This document shows positions 38,038 to 49,200 of a DNA stretch of 64,000 bases, piece after piece. Positions within the stretch are counted from its first letter, which is position 1; every line of letters begins with the position of its first letter. The stretch is from contig CANXME010002323.1 of assembly GCA_948144175.1 (NCBI GenBank), forward strand, positions 124,001 to 188,000, in the 5' to 3' direction. The notes beneath the pieces are model-generated. The model was given only the letters and a program-made list of their open reading frames with translations. It was not told the DNA's origin and searched no databases. A program made the position numbers and the translations under genes. The stretch is from Closterium sp. NIES-65 (taxonomy: Eukaryota > Streptophyta > Zygnematophyceae > Desmidiales > Closteriaceae).

Positions 38038-40417
38038 ATGGCGCCGCGCCGCGCGTCTCGTCCCGCGCTTCAAGCCGGCCTCGCCGCAATCCTCGCGGCT
38101 GCCGCCCTCATTGCCGCAGTCTTTCTCCTCCCTTCCGCAGAAGCCAGCGCCTCTGTCGTGTACGACTCCGTGGTCGCATTCAAAGGCCCAATGAGAACAA
38201 CGGATAACGCCAGCCTGATTTTCTACAACGCGTTGTGCGACGACGTGGATCGCAGCGTGTTCGCGAATGGGAGTAAAGTCAGCGCGGAGATTGCGTGGGA
38301 CGGTTTCGAGCGCGCGGACCACAAGTGCAGCAGCATCTCCTTCCACTCCGCGCCGGGCTGCGCGGGACGCCCCTACATGACGTACCTGCGCCCTCCGTGG
38401 AACATCACTCACGTTCCCACCACGTGGTGAGCCCACACCTCGAATCTTCCTTCTCAACGGTTCAATTCAATCCGTTCAGATTTATCAGTTTAATTCATTC
38501 GATTCTGTTGCTTGGGGAGCTGAATATCGGCTTGTATCAGATCTCATCGCTTCTTCTGCTCCCTCGTAATATTCCCTGCCGCCACCATGGCTTCTTTTGC
38601 TTTCAGGATGCTCTCTGCCGCCGACTTGCCAGCGTCAGCGAGATGCGAGGAGGGTAAGTTGCGAGATTGACTTGCAAGGTTTGACACGCCTGCCCATGGT
38701 AAGGGCATTTTTCGTGCGAAGGCCCGCCTGCTCTACTGCCTGCACTGCGCCTATGACTACTCAGAGCTTGGTGCATGGTGCGGTGCGGCGTGGTGCGTTA
38801 CGATGCGGTGTACGGAGTGTGCAATGTCCAGCTGGAAGGTCGAATTTGAGCTTCATCGGCATCCCACACGGCAACCCTCTCATGCATCAGCCACCACATT
38901 ACTCTTTTCGTTGTGCTGCTGCGAATGATTTGCCTTGTCGTTTGCATGCGGCACTGTTCTCCCCATGCCAGCGGCCAGGTGCTAAATCGACTCTGACGGA
39001 TCTGAACGGTTTGGATTGAACCATGAATGTAATTCGCTGTCTCATTCTTCTCCTCCTGCACCTTCCGACTATTGTCCCCCCCTTGCCTCTAAGAGTCCCC
39101 CATACTTGTCCTTTGGGCCAAACGCTGCGCTGCGGACTGCGGGTCCACTGCCAAGTGCAGATTGAGGAGCCTCAAGGGCGAATCCTAGTGCCCTGGTTCT
39201 CTCGTCTTCGGCGTCAGGTTTAAATTCATTTCTCTTCTTCCCACTTCTGTCCCTGCTCCCTGCCTCTGCGCCCTGCTCCTCCCAACAGGCTGCGCTGCCG
39301 ACTGCGGGTCCGCTGCTAGGTGCATCGTGCGGAACAGGAAGGATGAGTGCGTGTGCCCTGGGTCTCTTGTCTTCGATGTGAAGGCCAGGCGCTGCCTTGA
39401 TGGCCCGGCCTCCATTAACGAAGGTAAGTGCACAGTATACTGGAGTAGATTTTTGTTTTGTTCTCTCTCCTCTCGTCGCTGCAGTGCGTGTGCCCAGCCA
39501 CTCTGCAGTCACCCGTCAACCCTTGCTTCTCTGCCTATCTCTTACCTCCACCGGTTCACCTTGCTGCTCCTTTCCTTCCTCTTCCTTCTCTCCCTCCTCC
39601 TCCTCACCCGCTTGCTTGCCAGACACTCGCCTTTCACTCTTCTCTACCACTTCCTCCTCATGCCCTTGCCTGTCACTACCTTTCATCTCACCCTCAGACC
39701 CCCTGCCAGACCCAAACTCCTGTGCGACAAATACTTGTGACTCTCTCACTCTTCCTTGTAACCCTCTCGCCTCACTCGTGTTTCTCTTCTCTTGTTTTTG
39801 CTTCTCCCTCTCTTGCTTCTCCCCACAGACTCCATGGCAGCCAGGGATCCCTGTACAGCAATTACGTGTCCGTCGAATGCGTTTTGCGCGGTTAAGAACG
39901 GTACAGGGAGCTGCAAGTGTAGCCCTGGCTACGTCAAGAAGAACGGCCTCTGCACTGGTAAGGGGGTGGGCAATATTCAGCTAGATCAGAGTTTGTCTTA
40001 CTTGTGCTTGTTGGCATTTTACACGATTCGCGCTTCCATTGTACCCCTAACCCACTCTCACAACCGCCTTGACTCAATGCCCTTGCATTGTGTCTGCCCT
40101 TCTTCAGTCTTTCCCCTATTGCGCTCCTCTTATGTCACGTCTGAGGTCTGTTTTGAGTCTACCTCAACACTCTCCACTTTCCCCCCTCTTCTCTCCTGTA
40201 ACCTCCCTATTTCTGTTTTGCAGCTGTGTGCAAGCCCACCTGCCCTCGCAACGCCGAGTGTGCAGTGGTGGCCGGCACGCCTATGTGTCGCTGCAAGAAC
40301 GGATACGTGATGAGGAGCAACAACTGCATCGGATTGCCCCAGTTTGGATTGCCTCAGGAGCGCACAATCATTCAAACTCGCCGCATGGGGGGTTCGTCAA
40401 TTCAGCAAGAATGGTGA
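38038..40417 (+). CDS. secreted EGF-like repeat protein, five exons (297 aa)
   Basis: Exons are 38038-38426, 38607-38653, 39289-39423, 39829-39957 and 40224-40417, joined at GT-AG sites in phases that keep one frame. The ATG (CGTCGCCATGGCG) begins a signal peptide-like stretch (LAAILAAAALIAAVFLLPSA, about residues 15-35). A Cys-containing region of unknown type follows (36-145). Three EGF-like modules then start near residues 147 (CADCGSAARC ... CVCPG), 198 (CTAITCPSNAFC ... CKCSPGY) and 236 (CKPTCPRNAEC ... CRCKNGY). No transmembrane segment follows, so a secreted protein is likely. Function is unknown; such modules usually bind proteins or carbohydrates. If the donor at 40414 (GAATG|GTGAGT) is used, TGA forms with the next exon near 40590 and the protein loses one residue. 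Confidence 0.75.
39120..39225 (+). pseudogene. decayed copy of exon 3 of the EGF-like gene
   Basis: The segment GCTGCGCTGCGGACTGCGGG through GTGCCCTGGTTCTCTCGTCT matches the start of exon 3 (39289 on) with the same 28-base spacing between conserved blocks. The reading (CAADCGSTAKC) meets a TAG, and no splice acceptor precedes it. It is a tandem exon duplicate now lying in the intron. Confidence 0.75.
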
Positions 40418-41285
40418 GTTTGTATGTCAATGATCCCAACCGCCTGCAGAAATCTGCAGGTATCCACAAGCCACATGTTATGCCACCCTGGTTCCTTGCT
40501 CTTTCCCCACCTGTCTTGAGCGGACATGCTATGACCATCTGCCCATTGTGTTTTCATTCTATTCTTCTACTCTTTTCCTTTTGGTGCAGAGGCAGAAGGG
40601 GCACCAGCTAAGGGCCAGATAAGGTAAGGCCGGGTAGCAACACAATATCCTTGAAATTCAGCAGGCTCATCATCAAGACTTTGTTGGGTGCTACTTTCTC
40701 GATAACATGAATGCTGTTACATGGGTGCACGCCACTGCTCTTCTATATAAAAGTGGGCTTTGCTTTGTGGCTGTATCTCAGGCTCATCATGTCTGCATTT
40801 TAGTGTAGATAATATAGCCATTTGGGTTGCTGTCTATGGGCTTGTGCGTGCGGTGTATATCTGTTTTTTTGTTGTGAACCTGAGAAACTTAGTCGGTAGT
40901 AGGCTTTCAATATGAAGAAAAACTGTTTTTTACCTTGGGACTTTTCTATTCAACATCCACCGTATCCTTCAATTTTGAGCCCTTCGGCAACAACTCCAGT
41001 TTCAGTTAGAGAAACCTGCGTGCATGATTTGCTCTTCACTTACGGTTTTGAAGTACCAGGCGAACAAATATTTTCTTTAGCGAAGACGTCGTCTTGACCG
41101 ATCACTGTTCTGATAGAGCCACTCGCGTAGGATGCTACTGTCAGCAACGCGTCTGTGGCGATACTTGTGTTTCCGACTCCCACTAATAAATAGCGCCGAA
41201 AAAGCAATAAGTTCTCTTTTCTAAAGTAGTTGCAGAGAGTCGCTTTTATTAGTAAAAAGGGGAAAAATGTACAGGGAATAATTAT
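40418..41285. other. 3' region of EGF-like gene and downstream spacer of LHCB copy 1
   Basis: It includes a possible 3'-UTR exon (about 40591-40624, between acceptor TTTTGGTGCAG and donor AAGGTAAGG). From about 41010 it has sequence related to the 3' flank of LHCB copy 2 (43370-43637) but visibly diverged. No further gene was seen. Confidence 0.5.
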
Positions 41286-42281
41286 CTAAGCACCGGGGGT
41301 GAAGTTGGTGGCATAGGCCCACGCGTTGTTGACGGTGGGGTCAGCCAGGTGGTCGGACAGGTTCTCCAGGGGGCCCTTGCCGGTGACGATGGCCTGCACG
41401 AAGAAGCCGAACATCGACACCATGGCGAGGCGGCCGTTCTTCAGCTCCTTCACCTTCAGCTCCGCAAGCGCATCGGGGTCGTCGGCCAGACCCAGGGGGT
41501 CGAAGGCACCGCCGGGGTACAGGGGGTCCTCAACCTCTTGGAAGCCCTCAAGGCCACCCACGCGGTAGCTCTCGACGGCACCCATGAGGATGACCTGGGT
41601 GGCCCAGATGGCCAGGATGGACTGCGCGTGGATCAGACTGGGGTTGCCCAGGTAGTCCAAACCACCCTCGGAGAAGATCTGCGCGCCGGCCTTGAACCAC
41701 ACGGCCTCGCCGAAGTTCACGCCGTTGCCGGCCAGCAGCTCGGGGGTCAGGCAGCCGAGCGCGCCGAGCAGAGCCCACCGAGCGTGGATCACCTGGATAT
41801 TTAGAAACAGGTGAAGGAAGAGAAAAAAATCGTCAGAACCTTAAAACAGCGAGCGTTGCAAAGCAGCAAAGATGATAGCATTTGGTAATTTCTGTACACT
41901 AACAGGGTGAAACATCTCATGGTTGGTCCTTTTAGCGATGAATGTTCTTGCGTACGTAATGTACCTCCTTTGTGTCGTTAGCAAATCTGGTAGCCTTACC
42001 TCAAGCTCGCGGTTCTTGGCAAAGGTCTCGGGATCAGCGGACAGACCCGCCGTGTCCCAGCCGTAGTCGCCGGGGTACTCGCCGGTGAGGTACGATGGGG
42101 GGGAAGAGAAGGGGCCCAGGAACAGGTTGCGGTCGGGGCCGTAGAAGGCGCTGCTGGAAGCCGCCTTGGCGGTCTTCCTCATCGTCACGCGGGCCTCGAC
42201 ATTGTTCACCTTGGCGGCGAGCTCAGCGCTCTGGCCGACGAAGGTGGAGGGGAGCACAGCAGCGTTAGCGAGAGCAGCCAT
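41286..42281 (-). CDS. chlorophyll a/b-binding protein, LHCB1/2 type, tandem copy 1 (262 aa)
   Basis: Exon 1 is 42281-42000 and exon 2 is 41792-41286, with a 207-bp phase-0 intron (GAG|GTAAGG ... TATCCAG|GTG). The product is a light-harvesting complex II protein binding chlorophyll a/b and carotenoids in thylakoids. It has a Ser/Ala/Lys-rich transit peptide (1-40), [20 protein letters not shown], helix B with [17 protein letters not shown], helix C with [17 protein letters not shown] and helix A with [20 protein letters not shown], ending [14 protein letters not shown]. Length is normal. The trimerisation motif WYGPDR reads FYGPDR (46-51). The protein is identical to copy 2. Confidence 0.95.
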
Positions 42282-43637
42282 GCTGTATGTCTGGGCTGGG
42301 AAGAGAAGCTGTTTTGAGTGTTGAAAGTAAACTGGAATTGAGCTTCTGCTTCTGCTGAGAATCGATTCTCTAGCGACTTATGAACCAAAATTGCGTGTGG
42401 GGGAACTGGTTGGATGGAGTCATGGATGGGTCTAGGAGCGTTCTGATTGGATGGTATCTGAGTACGAACCGCGCTTGACGCCTGAAGATCTCCTTTCCTC
42501 AGCACCCAAAATCCACGCAATCAGGGCTCAACCAATTGCGAGGACCCTGGTTGGTTACCATCTGATGTTGTTTTGTGGTGTCGGTGTGGTTGCACCACGG
42601 TTGTTTCGCTAGGCTGTGCGATGAAAGTCTGTGGAACAAAGTACGTATTTCGCCGATGCTGCGAAGCTAAGCGAACGCCAAGGAAACACGTTTCCATGAA
42701 ATGTGGTGATTTCGTTTTTCCTGTGACGTGGCGTGCAATCTAATTGGTTGAGCATGCTGCTCGATTTCCCATCGTCGCTTTCATCACCTCACCCAAAATG
42801 GAGCAAGTGTGGACCACACGACGATTGTGGGGTCAGATCAAACAGAAGTGGATGTTTTCTGGGGTGTGTGTGGGTTGGGCACGGTTTATACTACATCACT
42901 CAGCTTCCCTAGAGGTGTGCCTATGGCGGGTGTATCGGTGGTGGGATGGGGCGTGGTGGGATGAGGCAAGCTGGGGTGGGGTGTGCTGGGATGAGGGAGC
43001 CGAGTGACATTGCGGTTGGTTCTGTGATTGTATCGTTTAGTCAAGAAGTCGGAGCCCGAACAATTTCCAACGTGCACAGACAAGTCGCCATGACAGCACT
43101 TATCTCGTCAGAGGTGGGCAACTGAGCACACATCACATTAGTTTTGACTTGCGAAAGGCTTGGTGCGTTGCTGTTCGTTACTTTACGGTGCATGGTGGGC
43201 AGTCGTGAACTATGTAGTTTCCGCACTTGCGAACAGTCAACCACAAACTCAGCGATAAGCTAAGCGAACTGGTGCAGTCTGGAAACCTATGTCTCGTCTC
43301 CTGAGGTTAATCTTCTCACTTGTGAGCTTGGCGACATCTCCAATTTCAGTCTGAGCAACCTTGTTTGCTCTTCACTGACTCGCTTTGCGGTACCAGACAA
43401 ACAAAAAAAACGATATTGCGAAGTCATCATCTTGACTTGTAACTCTTCCAATAGAGCATAATTCGCGTTGGAGGAAGTAACATGCCACCAGCTACTGTCA
43501 ACAACGCGTCTTTGACAATACGGTATCTTGTTTCAGACTCCCATGAGTAAATGGTGCAAAACAAGAAGTACTTCCTAGTTGCATAGAGAAGTTACGTTTT
43601 ATTAATGAAAGTGAAAAAATGTACAGGGATTATTTAA
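42282..43637. other. spacer between LHCB copies
   Basis: It contains the promoter and 5' UTR of copy 1 (upstream of 42281, unlike that of copy 2) and the 3' flank of copy 2. A GT-rich simple stretch (GGGGTGGGGTGTGCTGGGATG type) lies at 42935-43005. No coding domain was recognised. Confidence 0.5.
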
Positions 43638-44633
43638 CTAAGCACCGGGGGTGAAGTTGGTGGCATAGGCCCACGCGTTGTTGACGGTGGGGTCAGCCAG
43701 GTGGTCGGACAGGTTCTCCAGGGGGCCCTTGCCGGTGACGATGGCCTGCACGAAGAAGCCGAACATCGACACCATGGCGAGGCGGCCGTTCTTCAGCTCC
43801 TTCACCTTCAGCTCCGCAAGCGCATCGGGGTCGTCGGCCAGACCCAGGGGGTCGAAGGCACCGCCGGGGTACAGGGGGTCCTCAACCTCTTGGAAGCCCT
43901 CAAGGCCACCCACGCGGTAGCTCTCGACGGCACCCATGAGGATGACCTGGGTGGCCCAGATGGCCAGGATGGACTGCGCGTGGATCAGACTGGGGTTGCC
44001 CAGGTAGTCCAAGCCACCCTCGGAGAAGATCTGCGCGCCGGCCTTGAACCACACGGCCTCGCCGAAGTTCACGCCGTTGCCGGCCAGCAGCTCGGGGGTC
44101 AGGCAGCCGAGCGCGCCGAGCAGAGCCCACCGAGCGTGGATCACCTGGAGATTTAGAAACAGGTGAAGGAAGAGAAAAAAATCGTCAGAACCTTAAAACA
44201 GCGAGCGTTGCAAAGCAGCAAAGATGATAGCATTTGGTAATTTCTGTACACTAACAGGGTGAAACATCTCATGGTTGGTCCTTTTAGCGATGAATATTCT
44301 TGCGTACGTAATGTACCTCCTTTGTGTCGTTAGCAAATCTGGTAGCCTTACCTCAAGCTCGCGGTTCTTGGCAAAGGTCTCGGGATCAGCGGACAGACCC
44401 GCCGTGTCCCAGCCGTAGTCGCCGGGGTACTCGCCGGTGAGGTACGACGGGGGGGAGCTGAAGGGGCCCAGGAACAGGTTGCGGTCGGGGCCGTAGAAGG
44501 CGCTGCTGGAAGCCGCCTTGGCGGTCTTCCTCATCGTCACGCGGGCCTCGACATTGTTCACCTTGGCGGCGAGCTCAGCGCTCTGGCCGACGAAGGTGGA
44601 AGGGAGCACAGCAGCGTTAGCGAGAGCAGCCAT
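43638..44633 (-). CDS. chlorophyll a/b-binding protein, LHCB1/2 type, tandem copy 2 (262 aa)
   Basis: Exon 1 is 44633-44352 and exon 2 is 44144-43638, with a 207-bp intron at 44145-44351. The encoded LHCII protein is identical to copy 1, and all feature positions are offset by exactly 2352 bp. I place the start at the ATG giving [10 protein letters not shown] because the homology with copy 1 begins there. The frame stays open upstream to 44855, but that stretch is unlike copy 1 and unlike a transit peptide extension. Coding sequence and intron differ from copy 1 at only a handful of sites, while 5' and 3' flanks have diverged. The promoters therefore differ and the two copies may be expressed differently. 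Confidence 0.95.
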
Positions 44634-45195
44634 TGTGGATGTGTAAGGTCGTCGAAAAAATAAGCTGCTGTAGGGATTCGTGGATGAGTGTGGCTGACTG
44701 CTGAGCTTCTCGTGATTGCAGACTCTTTTGAACCTGAGGTCTGAGGGAGAAAGGTGGAGGAGACTGGAGGCGTTGTTGGAGGCGATTGCGATTGGATGCA
44801 GTGTCATCGCGGATCGCGCGCATGCTAGGTGCCCGACGCTCCGAAATCCCCTCACCTGCTCATCAGGAATCCAGGCAATCGAGCTCGACCAATAGGGAAG
44901 AGGCTACACTCTGCGGGGTTCTGGTGGGTTGTGCTCAACTGGTGGTGAGCTTGGCGATAGTGTGTGCGAGGTGCTGAATTTGTCTTCGCGACACTTCGCC
45001 CCGTCGTCATTGAGCCAAGCAGCACATCCAGCCAGATTTTGGTGTGAGGGATTTGCAAGCTGATTGGGCAACGCTGATCTTCAGTGGTCGTTTTGATTCA
45101 ATACACCCAGAACCACTCTCAAACGTTCCAATCCTTCGTCTTGCCGATTGTCTTGGAGACCCGATTGTCTAGTGGAATAGGTGTGCAATAACGTA
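44634..45195. other. upstream region of LHCB copy 2
   Basis: Presumed promoter and 5' UTR of the minus-strand LHCB copy 2, with no similarity seen to the copy 1 promoter. No other gene was recognised. Confidence 0.5.
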
Positions 45196-45198
45196 TAA

Positions 45199-45452
45199 GG
45201 GCGTATCCCTGGGTGGTGTCAGGGCCACTGTAGATGGCAGCCTGCTACGAACACATAAAACGCCAGGTTGGTGTCAGGAAATTTGGCGCGCGAATACAGG
45301 TGCGTGATTGGGCAATGTCCCAAAAATGTCACTTCAATGCCACCAAATACGAGTCGCTCGCGTCTCGTTAAAAATGTTGGTGGCATGCGGTTTCCCGCAT
45401 GCCACCAACTCTGCCATCTAAAGGGGCCCTGCCACCACCCAGGGATACGCCC
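45199..45452. mobile_element. PIF/Harbinger-like MITE (254 bp)
   Basis: Terminal inverted repeats of about 42 bp start GGGCGTATCCCTGGGTGGTG and end with its inverse (45411-45452). The element is flanked by TAA on both sides (45196-45198, 45453-45455), the 3-bp target duplication typical of PIF/Harbinger. An internal perfect hairpin (GTTGGTGGCATGCGG, loop, inverse) lies at about 45372-45406. It has no coding capacity, so it would depend on a transposase elsewhere. Confidence 0.85.
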
Positions 45453-45455
45453 TAA

Positions 45456-46228
45456 CTCATTAAGTTCCAGCTCCATAGTTCGAGGTTGTGCTGGAAGTGC
45501 GTGGCGCATGCGTATTGGCTCCTTGGTCTTTGGAGAACACCTTGCCTTCTCCACCACAGCCGTGACAGCACACCTAGATTTGCGAACTGTAAGGGCACGA
45601 CTCATGATTCTGCGTGATAGACTCTCTCGCCACACCACCACCACATGGAAACACAGCAGAACGTACCAAAACATACAAAACCACACCACACCACACCACC
45701 CTCGTTGACCATCGTCTGTGTCGCCAACAGTGTCGTTGGATTGTTGGGTCTCGTTCTCTGTCAGATTTGTCGCTCCTCACCACCTCGCTCGCCGCCATGA
45801 AAACTGGCTTTCCAACTCTCGATGGACAGTTTGAGCCAAGAGAGAAGGTATAATTCCAAGGCTATCTCAACTCGATCTTAAAAATCGCAGAGTCCAACTA
45901 TCATTCCCAGTCTAGTCGAGGTCAGCAGTAGGAGCCAGGGGACTGGTATCCCGAGATTTTTACAAAGAATGCAGGCAATATCGATAATCGAAGGCTCAAG
46001 TTAATCTGCCACCGCACTACCCACGCGTAACCTTTTTGCACCGTGAATAACCATTTCAACTCCGTTTCGGAACTACCTTGGAGCGATCGGTCCTGCTCCT
46101 CCACTCGCGTCCTTACAGTGTACATTGATAAAATACAGTGGTACAGATCGAGTTACTAGAAACTCTGCTGTTTCTCCTCGTCTCAGTGCAGACTATATTT
46201 AATTTCGCACGCCGATCCGGTCGTAGCG
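45456..46228. other. spacer and promoter region of the SMO1-like gene
   Basis: It contains a CACAC-rich simple stretch (45635-45700). An ATG in a strong context at 45797 (GCCGCCATGAAAACTGGC) opens only 17 codons before a GTATAA donor-like site; I found no continuation, so no gene is called. A TATA-like TATATTTA lies at about 46194-46201, close to the SMO1-like start. Confidence 0.45.
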
Positions 46229-49200
46229 ATGTTGAACATGACAGCAGCAGAGGCGGCGCAGATGCTAGGCCGGCCGCTAACGACAGCGGAGGCGGTGTGG
46301 CTGGAAGCGACGCGCGGCGTGGCGGATTACCAGCTGTACTGCTGCACTGTAGTGCTGCTCGTCATTCTCTACACGGTCGCGTGCCTGCCGTACGCGATAT
46401 TAGACTACCTCCGCCTGCCCTTCTTCGAGCAGTACCGCCTACAGCCCGCCGTGGCCCACTCGCTGGCCGACACGTGGAAGTGCTATAAAGACGTGATCGG
46501 CGTGATGGTCACCACGATCCTCCCCCTTCAGCTGCTCTCGTATCCTTTCTTCAAGGTGCGCTCCCTTCAGCTCATTTCGTATCCTTTCTTCAAGGTGCGG
46601 TCCCTTCAGCTGCTCCCTTATCCTTTCTTCAAGGTACCAGTCCTAGTTCACCCAGCTGCTCTCGTAGTGTCACTCTCAGGCTGCCATCTCACCGTCAATC
46701 ACATCCTTCTTCCACTGCGCGCCAACTGATTTTTTCCTTCCCCATAGCTGATCCACCCTCAAGCACCCCCCTTCCCCATAAAGTTGCGCTGATTCACCCC
46801 CCACGCGCCCCCTTTGCCCCATAAAGTTGTGCTGACACCCCTCACGCGCCCCCTTTGCCCCATAAAGTTGCGCTGATTCACCTGTCAAGCGCCCCCTTCC
46901 CCCGGACCCGCCTTGGTCCAATGACGCGCAGCACAGGCTCACTCCCCGAACCAACCCCTTTCGAGGCGCCTCAAAAGTCGTCCCCTATTGAGGCGCCTCA
47001 AAAGCCGTCCCCTGGACCCGCCTTGCTCCAATGGCGTGCAACACAGGCTCACTCCCCAACCAACCCCCTCCGCCATGCCCTTCCGCTCATACGGCTATCC
47101 TCTCCCCGATCCCCTCCCCCATCCCCTCCCCCATCCCCTCCGCCATCCCCTCCCCGATCCCTTCCCCTCTTCGACCTTCTCCTCCCATCCCTTCCCCCAT
47201 CTCCTATAGTACCAAACGCCGTCTATACTCCCTCTCTCACCCCCTCTCCCAACCCTTCCCCCATCCCCTTCCCCATCCCTTTCCCCATCCCCTTCCCCAT
47301 CCCCTTTCCCATCCCCTCCCCCATCTCCCCCCCTTATCCTCTCCCAATTCCCATCCTCCCTCCTCTCTTCGCCCTTTCCCTGTACCATCAGGTAGCGGGA
47401 ATCACGACGTCGCTGCCGCTCCGCACGCACTCCACGTTAGCGCTGCAGCTGTTGGTCTTCCTTCTCATCGAAGACTATGGCAACTACTGGATCCACCGCC
47501 TCTTCCAAAACCTCCCATGCCCTTCCGCTCATAGAACTTTTCCCCTTCCCCCACCCCCTCGCCCATCCCCTCCCTCTTTCCATCCGTTATCCGCTCCCCC
47601 ATCCCATCCCCCCCTCCCTTTTCTCCCCCTCCGTATGCGACCAGTTAGCAGGCATCACGGCGTCTTTGCCGCTCCCCACGCTCTCCACGCTGGCTTTACA
47701 GCTGTTCGTCTTCCTTCTCGTAGAAGACTACGGCAACTACTGGATCCACCGCCTCTTCCACCACCCGCTCCTCTACAAGCACATTCACTACAAGCACCAC
47801 GAGTACACGTCACCCATGAGCGCCGCTGCCACGTACGCGCACTGGATCGAGGTGCTGCTGCTGGGCGTGCCCACGCTCGTGGGGCCTGCGATCGTGCAGT
47901 GCCACGTGGTCACGCTGTGGGTGTGGATCCTGCTGCGACAGCTGGAGGCCATCGAGACGCACTCAGGGTGAGCAGGCGAGGGTAGGGGGGGGTGGCATGT
48001 GGAGACATCGCCTTGTTGCGTCACGCTGTGGGCGTGGATGCTGCTGCGGCAGCTGGAGGCGATTGAGACACACTCAGGGTGAGCAGGAGGAAGAGGGAGT
48101 GGGGGGATGGTGGGAGAGTGGGGTGGAGTGGGGAAGGGCTTTGGGGGGGGATGGAGAGGGGGGAGGGCTGCTTGTGGAGGCACAGATTGGGAATGAGGTT
48201 GGCATGGGTGAGATTGCCTTGCTGCTCTATTCACGTGGTCACGCTGTGGGTGTGGATCCTGCTGCGGCAGCTTGAGGCAATCGGGACGCACTCAGGGCAG
48301 AGGAAGTGGGTGGGTAGAAGGGGGGAGAGAAGAGGGGGGATAGAGGGGGATGGAAGGGGGGAGGGGTTGGGGGATAGGGGGGAAAGGGGTGGAAAAGGGG
48401 AATCTGGGGGAAAAGGGAAGGGCTCCTTGTGGGCATGAGATGGGGGGCACGGGTGGCATGTGAGGAGTTTGCCTTGGTGTTTCGTCCACGTGGTCACTCT
48501 GATGGCGTGGATCCTGCTGCGGCAGCAGGAGGCCGTTGGGACCTACTCAGGGTGAGCGCTGCGCCTGCGCCTTTTTTCTAGGCGCCTCAAAAACAGACGA
48601 GGGGAGGGGCTGGGCTGGTTGCGGACATGTGTGGGGGGAGGCTGCCTTGGTGCACTGCTCTGGGTGTGGATCCTGCTGCGACAGCTGGAGGTGATTGAGA
48701 CGCACTCAGGGTGAGCAGTCAGCGGGAGAGGGAGTGGGTGGGTAGCATGTGGGGATAGGCGTAGCATGTGGGGAGATTGCTTTAGTGCGCTATTCACGTG
48801 AAGATTTGGTGAGTGTGGGTGCTGCTGCGATAGCTGGGAGAGACACACAGGCTAGAAATAGGCATGGCATGTGGGGAGACTTCCCCTGGTCGCCGACTCC
48901 CCTGATCCCGTTCGACGGGTTCCACGACTACCACCATGAGGATTGGCTTCGAGATTTTTCAAGATTCGTTCCTTCTCTCCTTGCTTTCCTGTATCATACA
49001 ACCAGGTACGACTTCCCCTGGTCGCCAACGCGCCTGATCCCGTTCTACGGGGGCCCTCGCTTCCACGACTACCACCACGAGGTGGGGGGAGAGAGCCACT
49101 GCAACTTCGCCTCCATCTTCACCATCTGTGACTGGCTTTACGGCACTGATAAGGTGAGATGCACGCTTGAAGCGCTCATGAGCAGGAACCATTACCAATG

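Noticed and set aside
41349..41804. Plus-strand frame antisense to LHCB exon 2
   Set aside because: Antisense shadow of a well-supported gene. The same shadow occurs at copy 2 (43701-44156).
44193..44855. N-terminally extended LHCB copy 2 (220 codons in the first frame)
   Set aside because: Homology to copy 1 starts at [10 protein letters not shown], the extension has no counterpart there, and the frame runs into the intron.
45797..45849. Short first exon starting MKTGFPTLDGQFEPR
   Set aside because: Good start context and a donor-like GTATAA, but no downstream exon could be joined before the SMO1-like gene.
46855..47985. 376-codon Pro/Ser-rich open frame across SMO1-like intron 1
   Set aside because: It reads through CCATCCCC simple sequence and exon 2 in the wrong frame.
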